DNA of 64,000 nt from Dendrophyllia cribrosa (GCA_024195265.1 JAJLRJ010000001.1:4422562-4486561); one strand, 5' to 3'; shown: positions 25,001 through 34,913, counted from the first letter of the stretch. A program made the numbers and translations. Notes: generated by a model from the sequence alone, not told the origin.

Positions 25001-25615
25001 CGGACAACAAATTACAAGTTACCACGGGGAGCCGACAAGACCAAACTTGAGGTATATGTTTGTCAGTCTTCTTGTAGACTGTTGTGCTATATTTTAATGT
25101 GTGTTCATCCAAAAAAAACTGGGGAGAGTACAAAAACTACTCAGGGGGTGCATGGAAGTGAAGATAGCACAGGGTGGAGGGGGGGGGGGGGGGTAGGAAA
25201 AATATTCCTATTTTCCCCTGTTGCCTAGCATTGTAGCTGTAAAAGAAATAGCCCAATTTCGATATATTAAAATTCACCTTCAAACAAAAAAAAAACATCA
25301 CTACGAGGCTTAGGGTAATAAACCATATAAATCCCTACTACATTCTTCTAAGCCTCGTAGTGATGTCTTTTGTTTGAAGTTGAATTTTAATATATCGAAA
25401 TTGGGCCATTGTCAAAATTAAATTTAATCCAATGCAATTACCATGCTCTGTTTTGACTTATACAATGCATTCATAGTTGCATCATTGCTTTCCTTATTTA
25501 GACATACCTCTCAGAAGAGGAGTTTGAAAACGTGTTTTCCATGACAAGAGATGAATTTTACCAGCTGCCAGCATGGAAACAACAGTCTCGCAAGAAAGAG
25601 GTTTTGTTATTTTAA
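11344..25615 (+). CDS. ABLIM: Actin-binding LIM protein (ABLIM-like), complete
   Basis: Cytoskeletal adaptor with four LIM zinc-binding domains and a C-terminal villin headpiece that binds F-actin. Exons: 11344-11347 (ATG G), 11469-11573, 13358-13541, 14432-14544, 15273-15399, 16487-16580, 17230-17317, 19154-19221, 19545-19575, 19702-19838, then 20338-20392 or 24112-24142, 24741-24790, 24980-25051, 25502-25615. All phases close, giving 413 or 405 aa. Zinc ligands are visible: LIM1 C9/C12 to D59, LIM2 C68/C71 to C119, LIM3 C137/C140 to D187, LIM4 C196/C199 to C247. The headpiece ends KKEVLLF, like the family's KKKAxLF end. Vertebrate ABLIMs are about 650-780 aa, so the linker is short here. 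The spacer encodes a Tyr/Pro/Ser-rich segment. The domain order is that of ABLIM and not of single-LIM headpiece proteins. Confidence 0.93.
12079..12362. mobile_element. CCAAT-rich MITE family, copy C (best preserved)
   Basis: Termini AGAGCAGTTTTCAATTGA and its near-perfect reverse complement lie 284 bp apart. TATTA flanks the GAGCAG...CTGCTC core on both sides, a possible 5-bp duplication. The interior carries four ATTGG/CCAAT boxes and the CGCACGCGTTTTCCCG motif. It lies in an ABLIM intron. This copy serves as the reference for the family. Confidence 0.85.
12996..13297. mobile_element. About 300-bp TIR element ending 60 bp before an ABLIM exon
   Basis: ATGGCCGTTTTTATACTA begins the left end, and its reverse complement ends the right. 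Internally CGTCTGGACGAACTTGGGC is repeated in inverted orientation. TAAG lies just outside each end (12991-12994 and 13299-13302), a possible duplication. Several ATTATCCGTCT sub-repeats give it a multi-hairpin structure. Confidence 0.8.
13795..13935. repeat. Fold-back family TTTGGTTT, copy 1
   Basis: It begins GGTTCAAATTTTTCTTTGG and ends AAAATTGAACCACAGCATAT. The central landmark TTTCCTTTGTCTCAGATTC is shared with copies at 16598-16740, 16929-17095 and 20429-20593. All four copies lie in ABLIM introns. Confidence 0.75.
14640..14897. mobile_element. TIR element with AACCCATAAGTGGGTT ends
   Basis: GAAACCCATAAGTGGGTTGA at 14641 faces its reverse complement ending at 14897. Non-coding, in the ABLIM intron after exon 14432-14544. 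Confidence 0.75.
15423..16123. mobile_element. TTAA-flanked AGGGG element (composite or extended copy)
   Basis: TTAA is followed by AGGGGTTATGTCACC at the left; GCCCCT then TTAA at the right. The first 300 bp match the family copy at 38938-39325 (landmarks CAGATGGCCAGGATGGA and AATTGGCCAATTTTTTCAAG). The remainder is unrelated, so either another element is nested inside or two ends from different copies are paired by chance. Confidence 0.45.
16598..16740. repeat. Fold-back family TTTGGTTT, copy 2
   Basis: Starts ATGTGTTGCGGTTCCAATTT and ends TGAATCACAACACATAC. It begins about 18 bp after exon 16487-16580, very close to the donor site. Confidence 0.7.
16929..17095. repeat. Fold-back family TTTGGTTT, copy 3
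   Basis: The left arm TTGAAAATTTTCAAACCAG is mirrored by CTGGTTTGAAAATTTTTAAA on the right, so the transcript could form a long hairpin. It lies in the ABLIM intron before exon 17230-17317. Confidence 0.75.
17565..17745 (+). repeat. 20-bp minisatellite GGCAAAAGCAAAAGGCTCAC
   Basis: About nine copies of a near-20-bp unit within the MULE-like element. It translates to a Lys/Ala-rich string that is an artefact of the repeat and not a gene. Confidence 0.9.
18058..18637. mobile_element. Harbinger-like element nested in the MULE-like element
   Basis: TTA (18055-18057) then AGGCCGGCACACACTAGGGG; the reverse complement ends at 18637 before TTA (18638-18640). The terminal repeats extend through repeated GGGGACATG motifs. 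A 3-bp TTA duplication is characteristic of PIF/Harbinger. It sits wholly inside the 17391-19120 element and is therefore younger. Confidence 0.8.
18243..18641 (+). pseudogene. Likely remnant of a Harbinger transposase N-terminus
   Basis: A 132-codon frame whose first 45 or so residues (about 18243-18380) contain [13 protein letters not shown], then [20 protein letters not shown] basic stretch with two Trp followed by RR-x-x-x-GA(Y/F) resembles the N-terminal region of HARBI1-type nucleases, as remembered and not aligned. The rest of the frame is terminal-repeat sequence read as protein. The DDE catalytic part is absent, so it cannot be active. Confidence 0.5.
18960..19035 (+). repeat. (AT)n microsatellite
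   Basis: A run of about 75 bp of TATATA with occasional CAA and GTA interruptions, next to the right terminal repeat of the MULE-like element. Confidence 0.95.
19870..20275 (+). repeat. About 90-bp tandem repeat (TTTGAATGGTC family)
   Basis: Four to five degenerate units with landmarks ACCACAGGAAA, CTCAATAGCTTTCATTTGAA, GGATTTCATCCACAGA and CCTTGTACAGCATTATAA. Related units occur at 61975-62240, and single copies at about 26720-26815, 42410-42510, 49250-49300 and 56650-56720. It lies in an ABLIM intron. Confidence 0.8.
20338..20392 (+). other. ABLIM alternative exon A
   Basis: Acceptor TTTTTCTGTAG, then 55 nt encoding a Tyr/Ser/Pro-rich peptide ([15 protein letters not shown]), then donor GTAAGT. 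It enters in phase 0 and leaves one base, which joins AT of exon 24741 to make Tyr. Splicing on to exon B instead would create TGA immediately. Confidence 0.7.
20429..20593. repeat. Fold-back family TTTGGTTT, copy 4
   Basis: The best inverted symmetry of the four copies: ATATGTTGTGGTTTAAATTT at the left, and AATTTGAACCACAACATATA at the right. Confidence 0.8.
20762..20874. mobile_element. 113-bp fold-back element
   Basis: TGGGGTCAATTCAATAAAAC at the left is mirrored by GTTAATGAATTGACCCCA at the right, and ACTTTTACAAGTGTA faces TACACTTGTAAAAGT. The two arms occupy most of its length, so it is close to a pure hairpin. Confidence 0.8.
21374..22394. mobile_element. piggyBac-like 1-kb element, copy 1
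   Basis: TTAA (21370-21373) then CCCATTGACACCTGAACC; the right end reads AATGGG before TTAA (22395-22398), with the inner part of the right repeat diverged. Nearly identical to 22903-23913 over its length. It contains a C-rich right half with short frames that are conserved between copies only because the DNA is. Confidence 0.85.
22440..22580 (+). repeat. Degenerate TTAGGG-like tract
   Basis: GTTAGGGTTAGGG is followed by spaced CTAGGGTTAG motifs over about 140 bp. Several units match the animal telomere repeat TTAGGG, separated by unrelated bases. It lies between the two piggyBac-like copies. Confidence 0.55.
22903..23913. mobile_element. piggyBac-like 1-kb element, copy 2
   Basis: TTAA (22899-22902) then CCCATTGACACCTGAACC; the right end CAGGTGTCAATGGG precedes TTAA (23914-23917). 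Both terminal repeats are intact, unlike copy 1. The two copies lie in the same orientation about 500 bp apart in one ABLIM intron. No transposase is encoded. Confidence 0.9.
24112..24142 (+). other. ABLIM alternative exon B with GC donor
   Basis: Acceptor TTTCCATTTAAG, 31 nt encoding [10 protein letters not shown] plus one base, then GCAAGT. CAG followed by GCAAGT is the classic strong GC-AG donor. It has the same phases as exon A (0 in, 1 out), so each can replace the other, but both together break the frame. The leftover G plus AT gives Asp before [10 protein letters not shown]. Confidence 0.55.
24150..24540 (+). repeat. CCCTGTG-rich 17-18-bp degenerate array and C-tract
   Basis: Repeated CTTCCCTGTTTACCCTGTGC units run to about 24450 and then a C/T-rich tract. 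The resulting Cys/Pro/Leu-rich frames in all phases are repeat artefacts. Confidence 0.8.
25249..25408. mobile_element. 160-bp fold-back in the last ABLIM intron
   Basis: GCCCAATTTCGATATATTAA faces TTAATATATCGAAATTGGGC, and ACATCACTACGAGGCTTA faces TAAGCCTCGTAGTGATGT. The inverted repeat covers almost the whole element, leaving a short loop. Confidence 0.85.
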
Positions 25616-26650
25616 CCGCGAGTTTTATGTACATTCAGATGTGTGGACTACATGTGTATGCCCTCTTACAAGACGTGTTTGGACTGCTAACAAACAGTGT
25701 TTGCTATTGTCATTTTACTGCGCAAAGAGCAATGGTGTGACCACTTTTAATTAATTTGCAGACATTTATTGAGATCAACTATGCAAAAAGAATGTGAGGA
25801 TAGTTTTTAAGGAAACCAACTCAAGTTTTGTTGACTTGTGGCTTTCAGTTGGTTTTCTGGTAGATAACTTTGATTTCTGATTGTTCAGCCAACTTCACAC
25901 AAGTATGCAAGTGTATTTAAAGTGGTCATACTTTTGAAACTTTGCACTGTAAGTTAGGAACATACAACATTCTTTCTCCACAAGACTATGAATTAAACAA
26001 ACTGAAATGGCTCGTCAAATCTCCATAAATCATATATATCTTCTTTCTTTTATGCCAAGGAGGTGATCTTTGATATTTGATTTTAAGAAATGAACCATAA
26101 AAGCACAAAATAAGAACACAAAGCTTACCTTTACAATGTAAGGCATGAGAGTGAACCAACCTCTTCCATTCTACTATTCCAAAAACTTGCAGTAACACTT
26201 CACTTCAGCGCATGCAAGGTATGCTACAGATTACTGTAATCTAATCAGATGATCTCAACACCCTTTCAATGTTGTAGCTGAGACAACAGAAGGTGTAATA
26301 ATTTGTTCCATGGTGATAAAGTACTAAGACAAAATGGTCTTCTGAGTTGCTTACTGTTTCAAGGAAAGACCAGAAATTCTGTTTGGAAAATAGAGCACAT
26401 TCCATTTGGAGAAATTCAATTACCACAGAAAATGCCCAAAACATCAGACATTAAGCCCAATCAGGATGACTAATTCAAGTACAAATGTACTCCCGGCATT
26501 AGGTTTTTTAAAAGCACCTCACCCCAGATGGGTTTTTTGTCTGACATGTCCTCACCCTTACTCCTGTAAGTGAAGGCTTTTTCCCTGCAACTGACATTTC
26601 AGACTAGATGATGTGATTAGTGATTAGAACCGATGGTTTCAACCCTTTAA

Positions 26651-26853
26651 CCCCCAGGAGTGACAATCATAAAAAAATATTCAAGAAAAAGACCAAATTT
26701 CATTTTGTAACATATTGAAAAACAAATGGTACCATGCAAAAGTTCACCCGAAGAGGTTTGATTTGAATAGTTACATCATAGGATTTCGTCAACAGGCTCA
26801 AAAGTTAGATTGACATTGCATGTCTCCATAATTGACTCTGGGAGTGAAAGGGT
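26651..26853. mobile_element. Short TTAACCC-ended element
   Basis: TTAA (26647-26650) then CCCCCAGGAGTGACAAT; the right end TCTGGGAGTGAAAGGG precedes TTAT. It includes one unit of the TTTGAATGGTC repeat. Probably piggyBac-like, with one TTAA mutated. Confidence 0.55.
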
Positions 26854-27356
26854 TATGTTGATTCAAGCTACGTTTTGGCCTCTTTATTTAGCCTTGATTG
26901 AAATCAAGTTTTTTATCATAGATTTATGATGTACAGCTGACATTTAATGACCAATCTTTTTTTTTATGAACACTGTCAATGATAGTTTTATTTAGGCATT
27001 GTCTGTATTTTATGTAGAATAGAGATGGTGATTAGCTCTCCTAGCAAAACTTTATAAGCACCCGTTGATGTTGTGTGTATTTTTGGCATGAGCAAGGGCT
27101 GTAAGTCTTACTTTAAGTGCAGTTTTGATCAAAATAACCAACAAAAGCCCCATGATGTAGTCCATGTAATTTTAGATTTATATTCTAGTCAAGCATTTTA
27201 TTCAAGATTATTGTGCCAAAGCTATCAGCAGGGTCTTTAATTTTCAAATTAGCTCTTTGCTCAAAGTTTATATAAAAAGAGCAACAGGAATCGTATATTT
27301 TAGAGAAGGGCTTTAAATTAGTTATCCACATTACGTTTGCCCCAGATTGTTAGTAA

Positions 27357-27638
27357 GAGCAGTTTTCAATTAAGTGTCTTAAAACCAAAACCAAAGTAAT
27401 TACAATGTACTCTGGCCAATCACAACAGACGCAGACAATCCAATGAACCAATCAGAACGCGAAGCAAATTCATGTAACGGGTGCCAAGCGCGGGAAAATG
27501 CGTGCGAGCAAGTCACGATTGGTTTTGATTTTACTTCTGATTGGTTGATAAAGAGGCACAAGAGCCAATCAGAAAGTCTAGCAACGGAAACCAAAATAAT
27601 CGCGAAATTACTTTCGACGCTCAATTGAAAACCGCACT
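27357..27638. mobile_element. CCAAT-rich MITE family, copy D
   Basis: GAGCAGTTTTCAATTAAG at the left and TCAATTGAAAACCGCAC at the right, with internal CCAATGAACCAATCAGAAC and GCGCGGGAAAATGCGTGCG. It is in the opposite internal orientation to copy C. Confidence 0.8.
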
Positions 27639-27691
27639 ATGAATATATTACATGTATTATTGAAGTAAAGCTTTCTAGCAAAAGAGTTTAA

Positions 27692-28060
27692 AGGGGAAGT
27701 ATCACGGAGATTTGGTGTCATTTTAAAAAGCAAAAAATGTTATTGTATGATCACAAACCGAAAAATAAAGCCCCAGTGGTGTGATAAATTATCACAAAAT
27801 ATATCAAAACTGTCGATTATTGTCTCTGGTCATAGATGGACTGGGTCTCAATGAAATACAGCTTGAAAAAAATAGCCTAATCTTTTTCAAGTTACCACAT
27901 TTTCGTCTCCAAATGGGCTAGAACAGACCATAATCTGTCTCTCTTTCAATAATTGGTTGATTTCACTCTCTTGGTGTTTTAGTATTATTTTGTAAATAAG
28001 TAAAGGTATTGTAAAATGGCTTTGACCAAAAAACATCAAAATTCCCGTGATACTTCCCCT
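27692..28060. mobile_element. TTAA-flanked AGGGG element (AAGTATCACGG subfamily)
   Basis: TTAA (27688-27691), AGGGGAAGTATCACGG, and the reverse complement CCGTGATACTTCCCCT before TTAA (28061-28064). Internal similarity to the copy at 38938-39325 includes ATAATCTG and TTGGTGTTTTAG motifs. Confidence 0.8.
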
Positions 28061-28729
28061 TTAAGTAAAGTAAAATAGATTTTATCGCCAATATTCTATG
28101 ATATAAATTGCCGTTAATGTTTTATGCAATTAAATTCTTATACAGACAACGTAAAATAGATTAAAAAATAATTACGAATTTTGAATATTTCTCCGTGTTA
28201 TAACCACTTTTAAAATGATGTAATACAGAGGAAAATACTAAATAAAGAGTTTTTAGCGCTGACGTTATTGTTGTGTTTCAAGCAGTGACAAAAAAAGTAG
28301 CACTCTGATTGTCTCCCAGAGCGGTCCAAATTTTGCCATGTATGGACCGCTAAGATGGGCCTCTCACGATTTGACCTCATTGAATTGTGTCTTCAAGAAA
28401 ACATAAAAAAAAGACTGTTTTGCAATCAAAAGCTCCTTTGAGCCAACTCGTGAATATAAAACGCTACGGGGGGGGGATGGGGGGGTGGAACATTTTGAAA
28501 TAAATTGTTTGCAGAGGCAATAAACACTGAAGAAATAAATTGTATGCAAGCAAAAAATAAAGAAAAAAATTGTTTGCTGGAAGTATGGCAGTTGGACGGA
28601 GACACAAAATAAATTGTTTGCAGCAGGTGCCGCATATAAAAAAAATGTTTGCACGTGAAAATTTTCCAACCTCCCCTCAACCTATTTGTATTTGGGAAAA
28701 CATTGGTGTCCTTTTTTGCAAGTTAAAGG

Positions 28730-28888
28730 ACCGAGCCGATTATAAACTTGCAATCAAAGGATCCTATGAGCCAACTCGTGAATACGAAACGTTTGGACTA
28801 TTCCCTCTCCCAGGCGTTTGGCTCCACCGACTATCCACCCGCTGCGTCTACTCCCTACCCTCCCATTCCTTCAACGCCTTCCCCTTGG
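28730..28888 (+). other. Doubtful proline-rich coding exon
   Basis: The frame reads LDYSLSQAFGSTDYPPAAST followed by a Pro/Ser/Thr-rich stretch and ends at CCTTGG before GTAAGG, a good donor. No acceptor or partner exon was found. Its first part (28749-28790) duplicates 28423-28464 (AGCCAACTCGTGAATA), which argues for repeat origin. Low confidence that this is a gene. Confidence 0.2.
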
Positions 28889-29074
28889 GTAAGGCAGGTG
28901 ACCATTACATATCTCGGGCTCAATGTTAACAGTTCATTGCTCGACCGATAGAGTGAATGTTGTCTCTAACCGCTATAACTCGTTCAACGCTTCGCGTATT
29001 CACGAATTAAAAACGAACAACCAATATTACGGGCCTCACGATATAAACAGACAGTAATTTGTTACATAATCTCC

Positions 29075-32000
29075 CTATTCCCCTTTGTAGTCCTTACACA
29101 GGCAGTACTTACGTAAATGAGGACTTTTGTCCATTATACACCTGGGCTGCTCTCCGTACAGGTTTATTCTGCTTATTTCACCTGTGACCCGGAAAATATC
29201 CCCGTGAAGAGTCGCCGAGGCCTCAAATATGCCATTTCCTGGCACCGTCCGGAATTGTACTTGATATAAGCATTTGTCAAGTGTCGCAGTACCTCTTGAA
29301 AACATAGGCTTCCTACCATGTACGTCAGAGGAACCGAGATATTGAGCCAGTTTCACATTTGGAATTTTTTGATGAGCTGCCAAAATTTCTTGAAGTTGTA
29401 AACGCGAACACAGGTTTAATCCCAGAGGGTCTGACGCCGTTAAGTTGTTCATATAATCAACAACTGCGCGTGCTGCACGCCGCGCGTGATCTGTACGTGT
29501 GTCAATGCTTTTCCATTGTATGCATGGGCAGTAATGTTCAGCTATTCCGGTACTTTCGCAATCACGTGATCGGCTAATTTTACTGAAAAGGCTTTCACCC
29601 CTTGTCAAATTAGTGGGAACCTGGGGATAGTTTAGTAGGTGTTTGAAGGTGGCATATAAATCAAATGGTGACGTCACAACGTTACTGTTTTCTTTTAGAT
29701 TTTGAATTAAGTCAGGATATTGCTGTAAAAACCATTTCGGAAATGTAAAAGACATCAGTGGTAGACGTTCTTCTAGCTTTCCTTGCAAAGTCGTCCTCGC
29801 GTCACCAATTCGAACGCCGTGATCTGACATAACTATCAACAAAGTATCGTTTAAAACATTCCCTTCAGATAAACCTCTCAACATTGCTACAAAATCATCC
29901 GCGCAGAGATAAACGCTATCTAAGTCGTTATGTGAGATATCTGTCATGAAAAACAAACCAAACTTGGGCTGTTGTCGATAAGCTTCAAGAAATGACTTGA
30001 TGTAATCAAAATGGATTTGATGCTGTGGTTTGCTATGGACACAATGTCGTGAGGTCATATGCGCTGCCTCCCAAAAATATCGAGAATAATGATCAGTAGG
30101 AGGGTCTGTGAAGCCATGTAGACGGTAGTTGAAGGAACCGTATACAGGACTGTCCTCACTAAATAGCGTGGCGTACCCTTGTGTCTTAAAGTCCTTGAAT
30201 ATATGTGGCCAGCGGTCCACTGGTGCTGCGCCTTTATATTGTCTACGCGCCTCGGGAAGCTCCGATTCAAATTTACCTGCAAGGGAGGGGAGGAGAAAGA
30301 ACGGAATTACATTGGCATCAAATCAACCACTTACCATAAAGGCAAATTATACGGGCAACATTTCCGTGCAACTCGTTGCACAAAAATACTGCGTTGCAAA
30401 TTAAGTAGACGTCGCTTCTACTTTTTGCAACATGAAACTTGTTGCGCGCGTAGGTGGTAATGCGCGCAACATCTGACAGGCTACAACATTACCTCATTGC
30501 GTTCCAGGAGGGCACTCCTCTCCTGGTCCCTGGGGGGTTCCTAGCGTCACTTCCTTGCCACCCTGATTTTACCCATCACCTATGTGTTGTTGTCCTAAAT
30601 TAAAGAATCTGACCCAGCCAGTTTGCATTGCGCGCCTACGTTGGTTCATCCGCCATTTTCAGAGCCCCCGAAAATCCATACTGTATTGTAGATGAGAAAT
30701 TCACTCGTGCAAGAGATGATATGCTTGCCCAAATATGGAATAGAGCCGTATCATAACAATAAGAGAAGCGCGAAATGCAAACTGGGTGGGTCAGACTCTT
30801 TAATGTAGACATCAACCAACCTGCCTCGAAAGAGGATCATTAATTCATTTTTAGGGTTCCTTCTGCGTGTACCGGAGCACGAATGACTTAAAACAAAACA
30901 AAGAAACGACAGAAAACAACATAACTCCAAAACAAGACTACCTCAAGTACAAAACCTCACAAACAATAGAAACACAATGTGTTCCGGTACACGCAGAAAG
31001 ACCCATTTTTAGTATGTATGGTCTATTAACTTGCCTGTCATTAGGGCTGCCAGTGCAGGCGTAGTACCATCACCAACAATGGAGTAACCTTTCAGGAACA
31101 CGGAGTTCATCTCCTCTTTCATGAACTTGTACGCCTCAGGTAGAGCTCTTTGGAAGTGAGCTGCTGACACAGAATCAAAGCCCACAATAACCACACTCAA
31201 TGGTAGACCAGATAATTTGCGGTAGTCCGTGCTGAGAAGCCTTGGAACGACTTGTGCGTGGTATGCCACGTGTTTTGTACCTTGAGCGGTGGTGAGATGA
31301 ACGCGGATAAATTCGGAATCTAGTTTAAATTGACGATCTCGTGCTTGCAGGCTCACTTCATTACCGAACTTAACTCCCCAGTCCTTGTGTTCTGGTCGGA
31401 AAATTGGCTGATACGTCACAGATGAAACGTTAACAGCTGTACAAAAAGCGAAATATAAACAAGAAAAAGCAGTCAAAATGGAGCATTCAACAGGCAGGTG
31501 GTGGCGGACGGGGAGGCAAAGGTCTTTCTTCCGCGCGTGTATAAAGATAACAGAAATAAGTATCTGTTTCAAGTATTTTGTTCACCAGACCATGCCAAAA
31601 ATGATATAAATAGACACGAGAAACAGTTAAGATCTTTATTTCTTATCTATGTTCACAGGATCCACTGTACATATGTGAATCTTTCGACAGCAAAGAAGAA
31701 GATCTCACCTTTACGTGTGTCTTCCGTGAGCTCCAAGACTCCTCTCTGGTAACGCGTCAGCTGGGAACCTGGGCATTGAAGTGGTTCTGGTTTATTAATA
31801 TGTTTAGTCATACTTTCATCATTCGGGTCCAGTTCGGGTAGACGGCATCCGTCAGCTAAGGAATGGACCTGGTCGAGTGGTAATGCGCATGTTTCATTTT
31901 GCACGGTGCTTTCCGCGAAAGCTTTCTTTACAAAAAGCTGGTGATCAGCTGTGAACACCATTTTATTTTGTAATTCTCCTTTTGGGTAAAACTGTCCTGA

Positions 32001-33553
32001 TTTCGTGGAATAAACAAATCCTTTACAGCGGGGACCGTACGAGTTGCAAATCAATTTCGCCTGATTTGCGCTTCGCAGACTGAAACTGTGGCAATCCTCA
32101 TTTTCTCCGCACGGCATGTCCCCGCCGGGAAGATCCATGTCTTTCTCCTGCCGGGAAAAATAGCGTCAAAGAGGGCATACACGAAGGGATTTGAGACAAG
32201 TTCCTGTAATGTTCAATCAGGGCACATATAATGTTAATATTTTACCTGCAGGTATTCGATTTCCTCCTCTTTCTTTTGGAATACTGGATTACCTTGCTCC
32301 TTTGTGAGTTCTTTGACCATGTCAACCTACCGTAAAAATATATACACCATAATATAATGTGTGTTTCCCGCGGTTACCCGTGGTTGTGACAGTGGATAGT
32401 GGTAGTGGTAGTGATAGTAATAGTGGTGGCGGTGGTGGTGGTGAGTGGAAGTGGCCAGTAGTGGCAGTGGTAGTAGCAGTTTAAGTGGGGTTGTTCCAGT
32501 GGTAGTGATAGTAATAGTGATAGTAATAGTAGTGGTAGTGGTAGTGGTAGTGGTAGTGGTAGTGGTAGTGGTAGTGGTAGTGGTAGTGGTAGTGGTAGTG
32601 GTAGTGGTAGTGGTAGTGGTAGTGGTAGTGGTAGTGGTAGTGGTAGTGGTGGTGGTAGTGGTAGTGGTAGTAGTAGTGGTGGTGGTAGTGGTAGTAGTAG
32701 TGGTAGTGGTAGTGGTAGGGTTAGTGGTAATGGTAGTGGTAATGGTAGTGGTAGTGGTAATGGCAGTGGTAGTGCTAGTGCTAATGCTAATGCTAGTGCT
32801 AGTGGTAGTTAGTGGTAGTGGTAGTAGTAGTGGTAGTGGTAGTGGTAGGGTTAGTGGTAATGGTAGTGGTAGTGGAGTGGCTAAAGTGTTAGTGGTAGTA
32901 GTGGTGGTAATGGTGATGGTAGTGGCAGTAGCAGTGGAAGTGGTTATGGCAGTGTGATAGTAGTAATATCATGCCACATATCACTCTAATACGCGTGCAC
33001 TCGAGTTTGTCTCAATACTCGACAAGGCATTTTTTGTCGCGGGAATTGCGACAAGCTAGAACGGATAAACTCAATATTGTATTTTCCAAAACAAAACCAA
33101 CTTCACAAAGATGTCTACCTAAATGTTCTAGGATGCGCTGACCATGAAATGGCGTAGATTTAATCAGTGTCAATAAAGTGGCAATAATAACCTCGGTTTC
33201 CCAAGGACATAAGGCGATAGCACGCACGATGCTGACACATAGGCACACCCTTCGGATTGGAACATACTGATATAGCTTGCGTAGTGCGTTCCTCCGTTTC
33301 TAATTCTAAATACTAAAATTGTGTTGTTTGGTTACTTAATGCAAAATGAATAATAATTACTAAGAAAATGGTCAATTGATGTCAGTTTTACCTTGTCGAA
33401 AGAAAATGGCTGGCGAATAAGGTTCCCCATGTAGGGTTTTTTAGTGGACGACAAAGTGCACAAGACATACAGGATACCGGCCATCAGGATAAAGAATGGG
33501 ATATAAGGACGACGGCAGAAAAGCCGGATTAGAAAACGTCTCAAAATTGCCAT
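29075..33553 (-). CDS. DUF229 family protein, sulfatase-like fold, type II membrane
   Basis: Exons (minus strand): 33553-33392, 32326-32246, 32147-31709, 31436-31035, 30276-29075. Phases close to 761 aa. Residues about 17-35 (PFFILMAGILYVLCTL) form a single signal anchor after a basic N-terminus, so the bulk should be lumenal or extracellular. The DUF229 core runs from LPLSVVIVGFDSVSAAHFQR through KGYSIVGDGTTPALAALMTG and KFESELPEARRQY to LIVMSDHGVRIGD, which matches the alkaline-phosphatase/sulfatase fold (metal ligands Asp and Asp-His). Enzymatic activity and substrate of this family are not known to me. The intron after 31035 uses GC-AG. The start ATG lies directly after an acceptor (TTTTTTCGCAG), with a 5' UTR exon ending at 33796. 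Many animals carry expanded copies; only one is seen here. Confidence 0.9.
30277..31034 (-). other. GC-AG intron in the DUF229 gene
   Basis: The minus-strand exon ends ATGACAG followed by GCAAGT, and the next exon starts GTAAATTTGAATC after TTGCAG. Only the GC donor gives MTGKFESELPE, the conserved family sequence. The next GT (within GCAAGTTAAT) shifts the frame. Confidence 0.85.
32370..32960 (+). repeat. (GGTAGT)n simple repeat
   Basis: Nearly 600 bp of GGTAGT hexamers with GGTAAT and GCTAGT variants, in the first intron of the DUF229 gene. Its poly-Val, poly-Ser/Gly and similar frames are meaningless. Confidence 0.97.
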
Positions 33554-33795
33554 CTGCGAAAAAAGCATACATTAGCATAGTAATTAATAACATGTTCAGT
33601 TTGTGATTAGACCAAGAATCGTGGTGTTATTCGTAACAATTACAAGACAAAGTTCGCTTCCTTGTCACGGCTTGCAAGCTGCAATACCATTTGTTGATTT
33701 GTAGCCGGTCAATCTACGCTCTTTTTTATACAAGAACTTTTTAACAATAAAAAACGAGGAGGCTGCTCACTGTTACTGCTGTTAGAAAACTTACC

Positions 33796-33970
33796 TGCGA
33801 TCATACCCAAATTTAGCAGCGCTCTTACGTTCTCTAGCTTATTTATGTAGTCGCTCGCCAAAAGTTTTTGTTTCACTTCCCACAGGGAATGGTTTACCAA
33901 GCGAAATGAGTATAGAGCCAGATCCACATTTTGGAGCGATCAATAGAGCAAATGTTCTGAAAGTTACCAG
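33796..33970 (-). other. Probable 5' UTR exon of the DUF229 gene
   Basis: A minus-strand segment ends GATCGCAG before GTAAGTTTTC, and the first coding exon starts right after an acceptor at 33553. Splicing them does not keep the upstream ATG (33927) in frame with the main protein, so that ATG would head an upstream frame. The 5' limit is a guess. Confidence 0.4.
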
Positions 33971-34224
33971 CGGAACTGAAATTTAATAGGTAGGATTATT
34001 TGATGCAACGACCTCCAGACCTCTGCTCTGAACAAATATGACGGAAATGACAACCGAGTGAAGGACGAGACAGCGAGCCTGTCTTTGTTCACGAAACAGC
34101 TGAAACAAGATAACGATTGACCGTTGATTTTTTAGCCTTTGTAAATAAATATGTATACCGAAGTATTTATTATCTTTCGATTGAATCACGAATTGCGTGC
34201 GATTTAAACCTTGATTTTTTTGTA

Positions 34225-34505
34225 TACAGCTGTTTCGAAAAGGGTTGTCGGAAAAAGCGTAAAAGTGCACGCGACAATCCAGAAAAGTATTGTTGGTAGT
34301 GATCCACGCTATAGCTATATCTTAAAAACTGATTTATCCCAATGGCCCGCCATCTAAGATCATCCCTGTACGGACGATGCATCGCGGGTTTCATGTATTT
34401 ATTTGACTTATTAAAATTCATTGATCATATTCCATATTATTTTTCGGGATTGTCGCGTGCACTTTTGCCCTTTTTTTCCGACAATCTTTCTCGAAACAGC
34501 TGTAT
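34225..34505. mobile_element. TIR element with CAGCTGTTTCGA ends
   Basis: ATACAGCTGTTTCGAAAAGG at the left faces CTTTCTCGAAACAGCTGTAT at the right. The shared inner sequence AAAAGTGCACGCGACAATCC appears on the left and, inverted, on the right. It lies 12 bp from the next element at 34517. Confidence 0.8.
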
Positions 34506-34516
34506 CAGAAACTTAA

Positions 34517-34727
34517 AGGGGCAGTATCACGAGGTTCCGCGCGCGGCACTGTTCTTTGTTCTTGCACCGGAATTTTGGACATATCACTGTTAAAAGTGAT
34601 TTTTTTTGTTCCGGTTATTAAAACGGATTTTTGGATTCAACAAATACCTCCACTTCTCGAGGGCCTTTTTGAATTTGCCGAATCAAACTTGAAAACATGG
34701 GCCGACGTTTTCAATGATACTGCCCCT
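34517..34727. mobile_element. TTAA-flanked AGGGGCAGTATCA element
   Basis: TTAA at 34513-34516 and 34728-34731 enclose AGGGGCAGTATCA and its reverse complement. 211 bp, non-coding. Confidence 0.85.
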
Positions 34728-34913
34728 TTAAGAGTGGCATAAACGTTTAAGAAAAATGATCGAACAAGGAAGTGTTATCAATTCGGAGTTTTGAATGTTG
34801 ATCGTGTGAAGAACTGTGGAAAATAACTAGAAAAGGAAAGTACATTCCTACAAGTGGAATTCCCCAAACTCAGTTACTGTATTCCTTCGATTAACCGCCC
34901 CCTCGAATAGTCG

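Larger units (their letters stand above)
25616..29074. other. Region between the ABLIM and DUF229 3' ends
   Basis: The two genes converge here. The region contains the ABLIM 3' UTR (ATTAAA at 25992-25997 is a possible poly(A) signal), the piggyBac-like small element (26651-26853), MITE copy D (27357-27638) and a TTAA-AGGGG element (27692-28060). A doubtful Pro-rich frame is at about 28730-28888. No other gene was recognised. Confidence 0.5.

Noticed and set aside
32445..32957. 170-residue valine-rich frame
   Set aside because: It is one phase of the (GGTAGT)n simple repeat inside a DUF229 intron; all phases are equally open.
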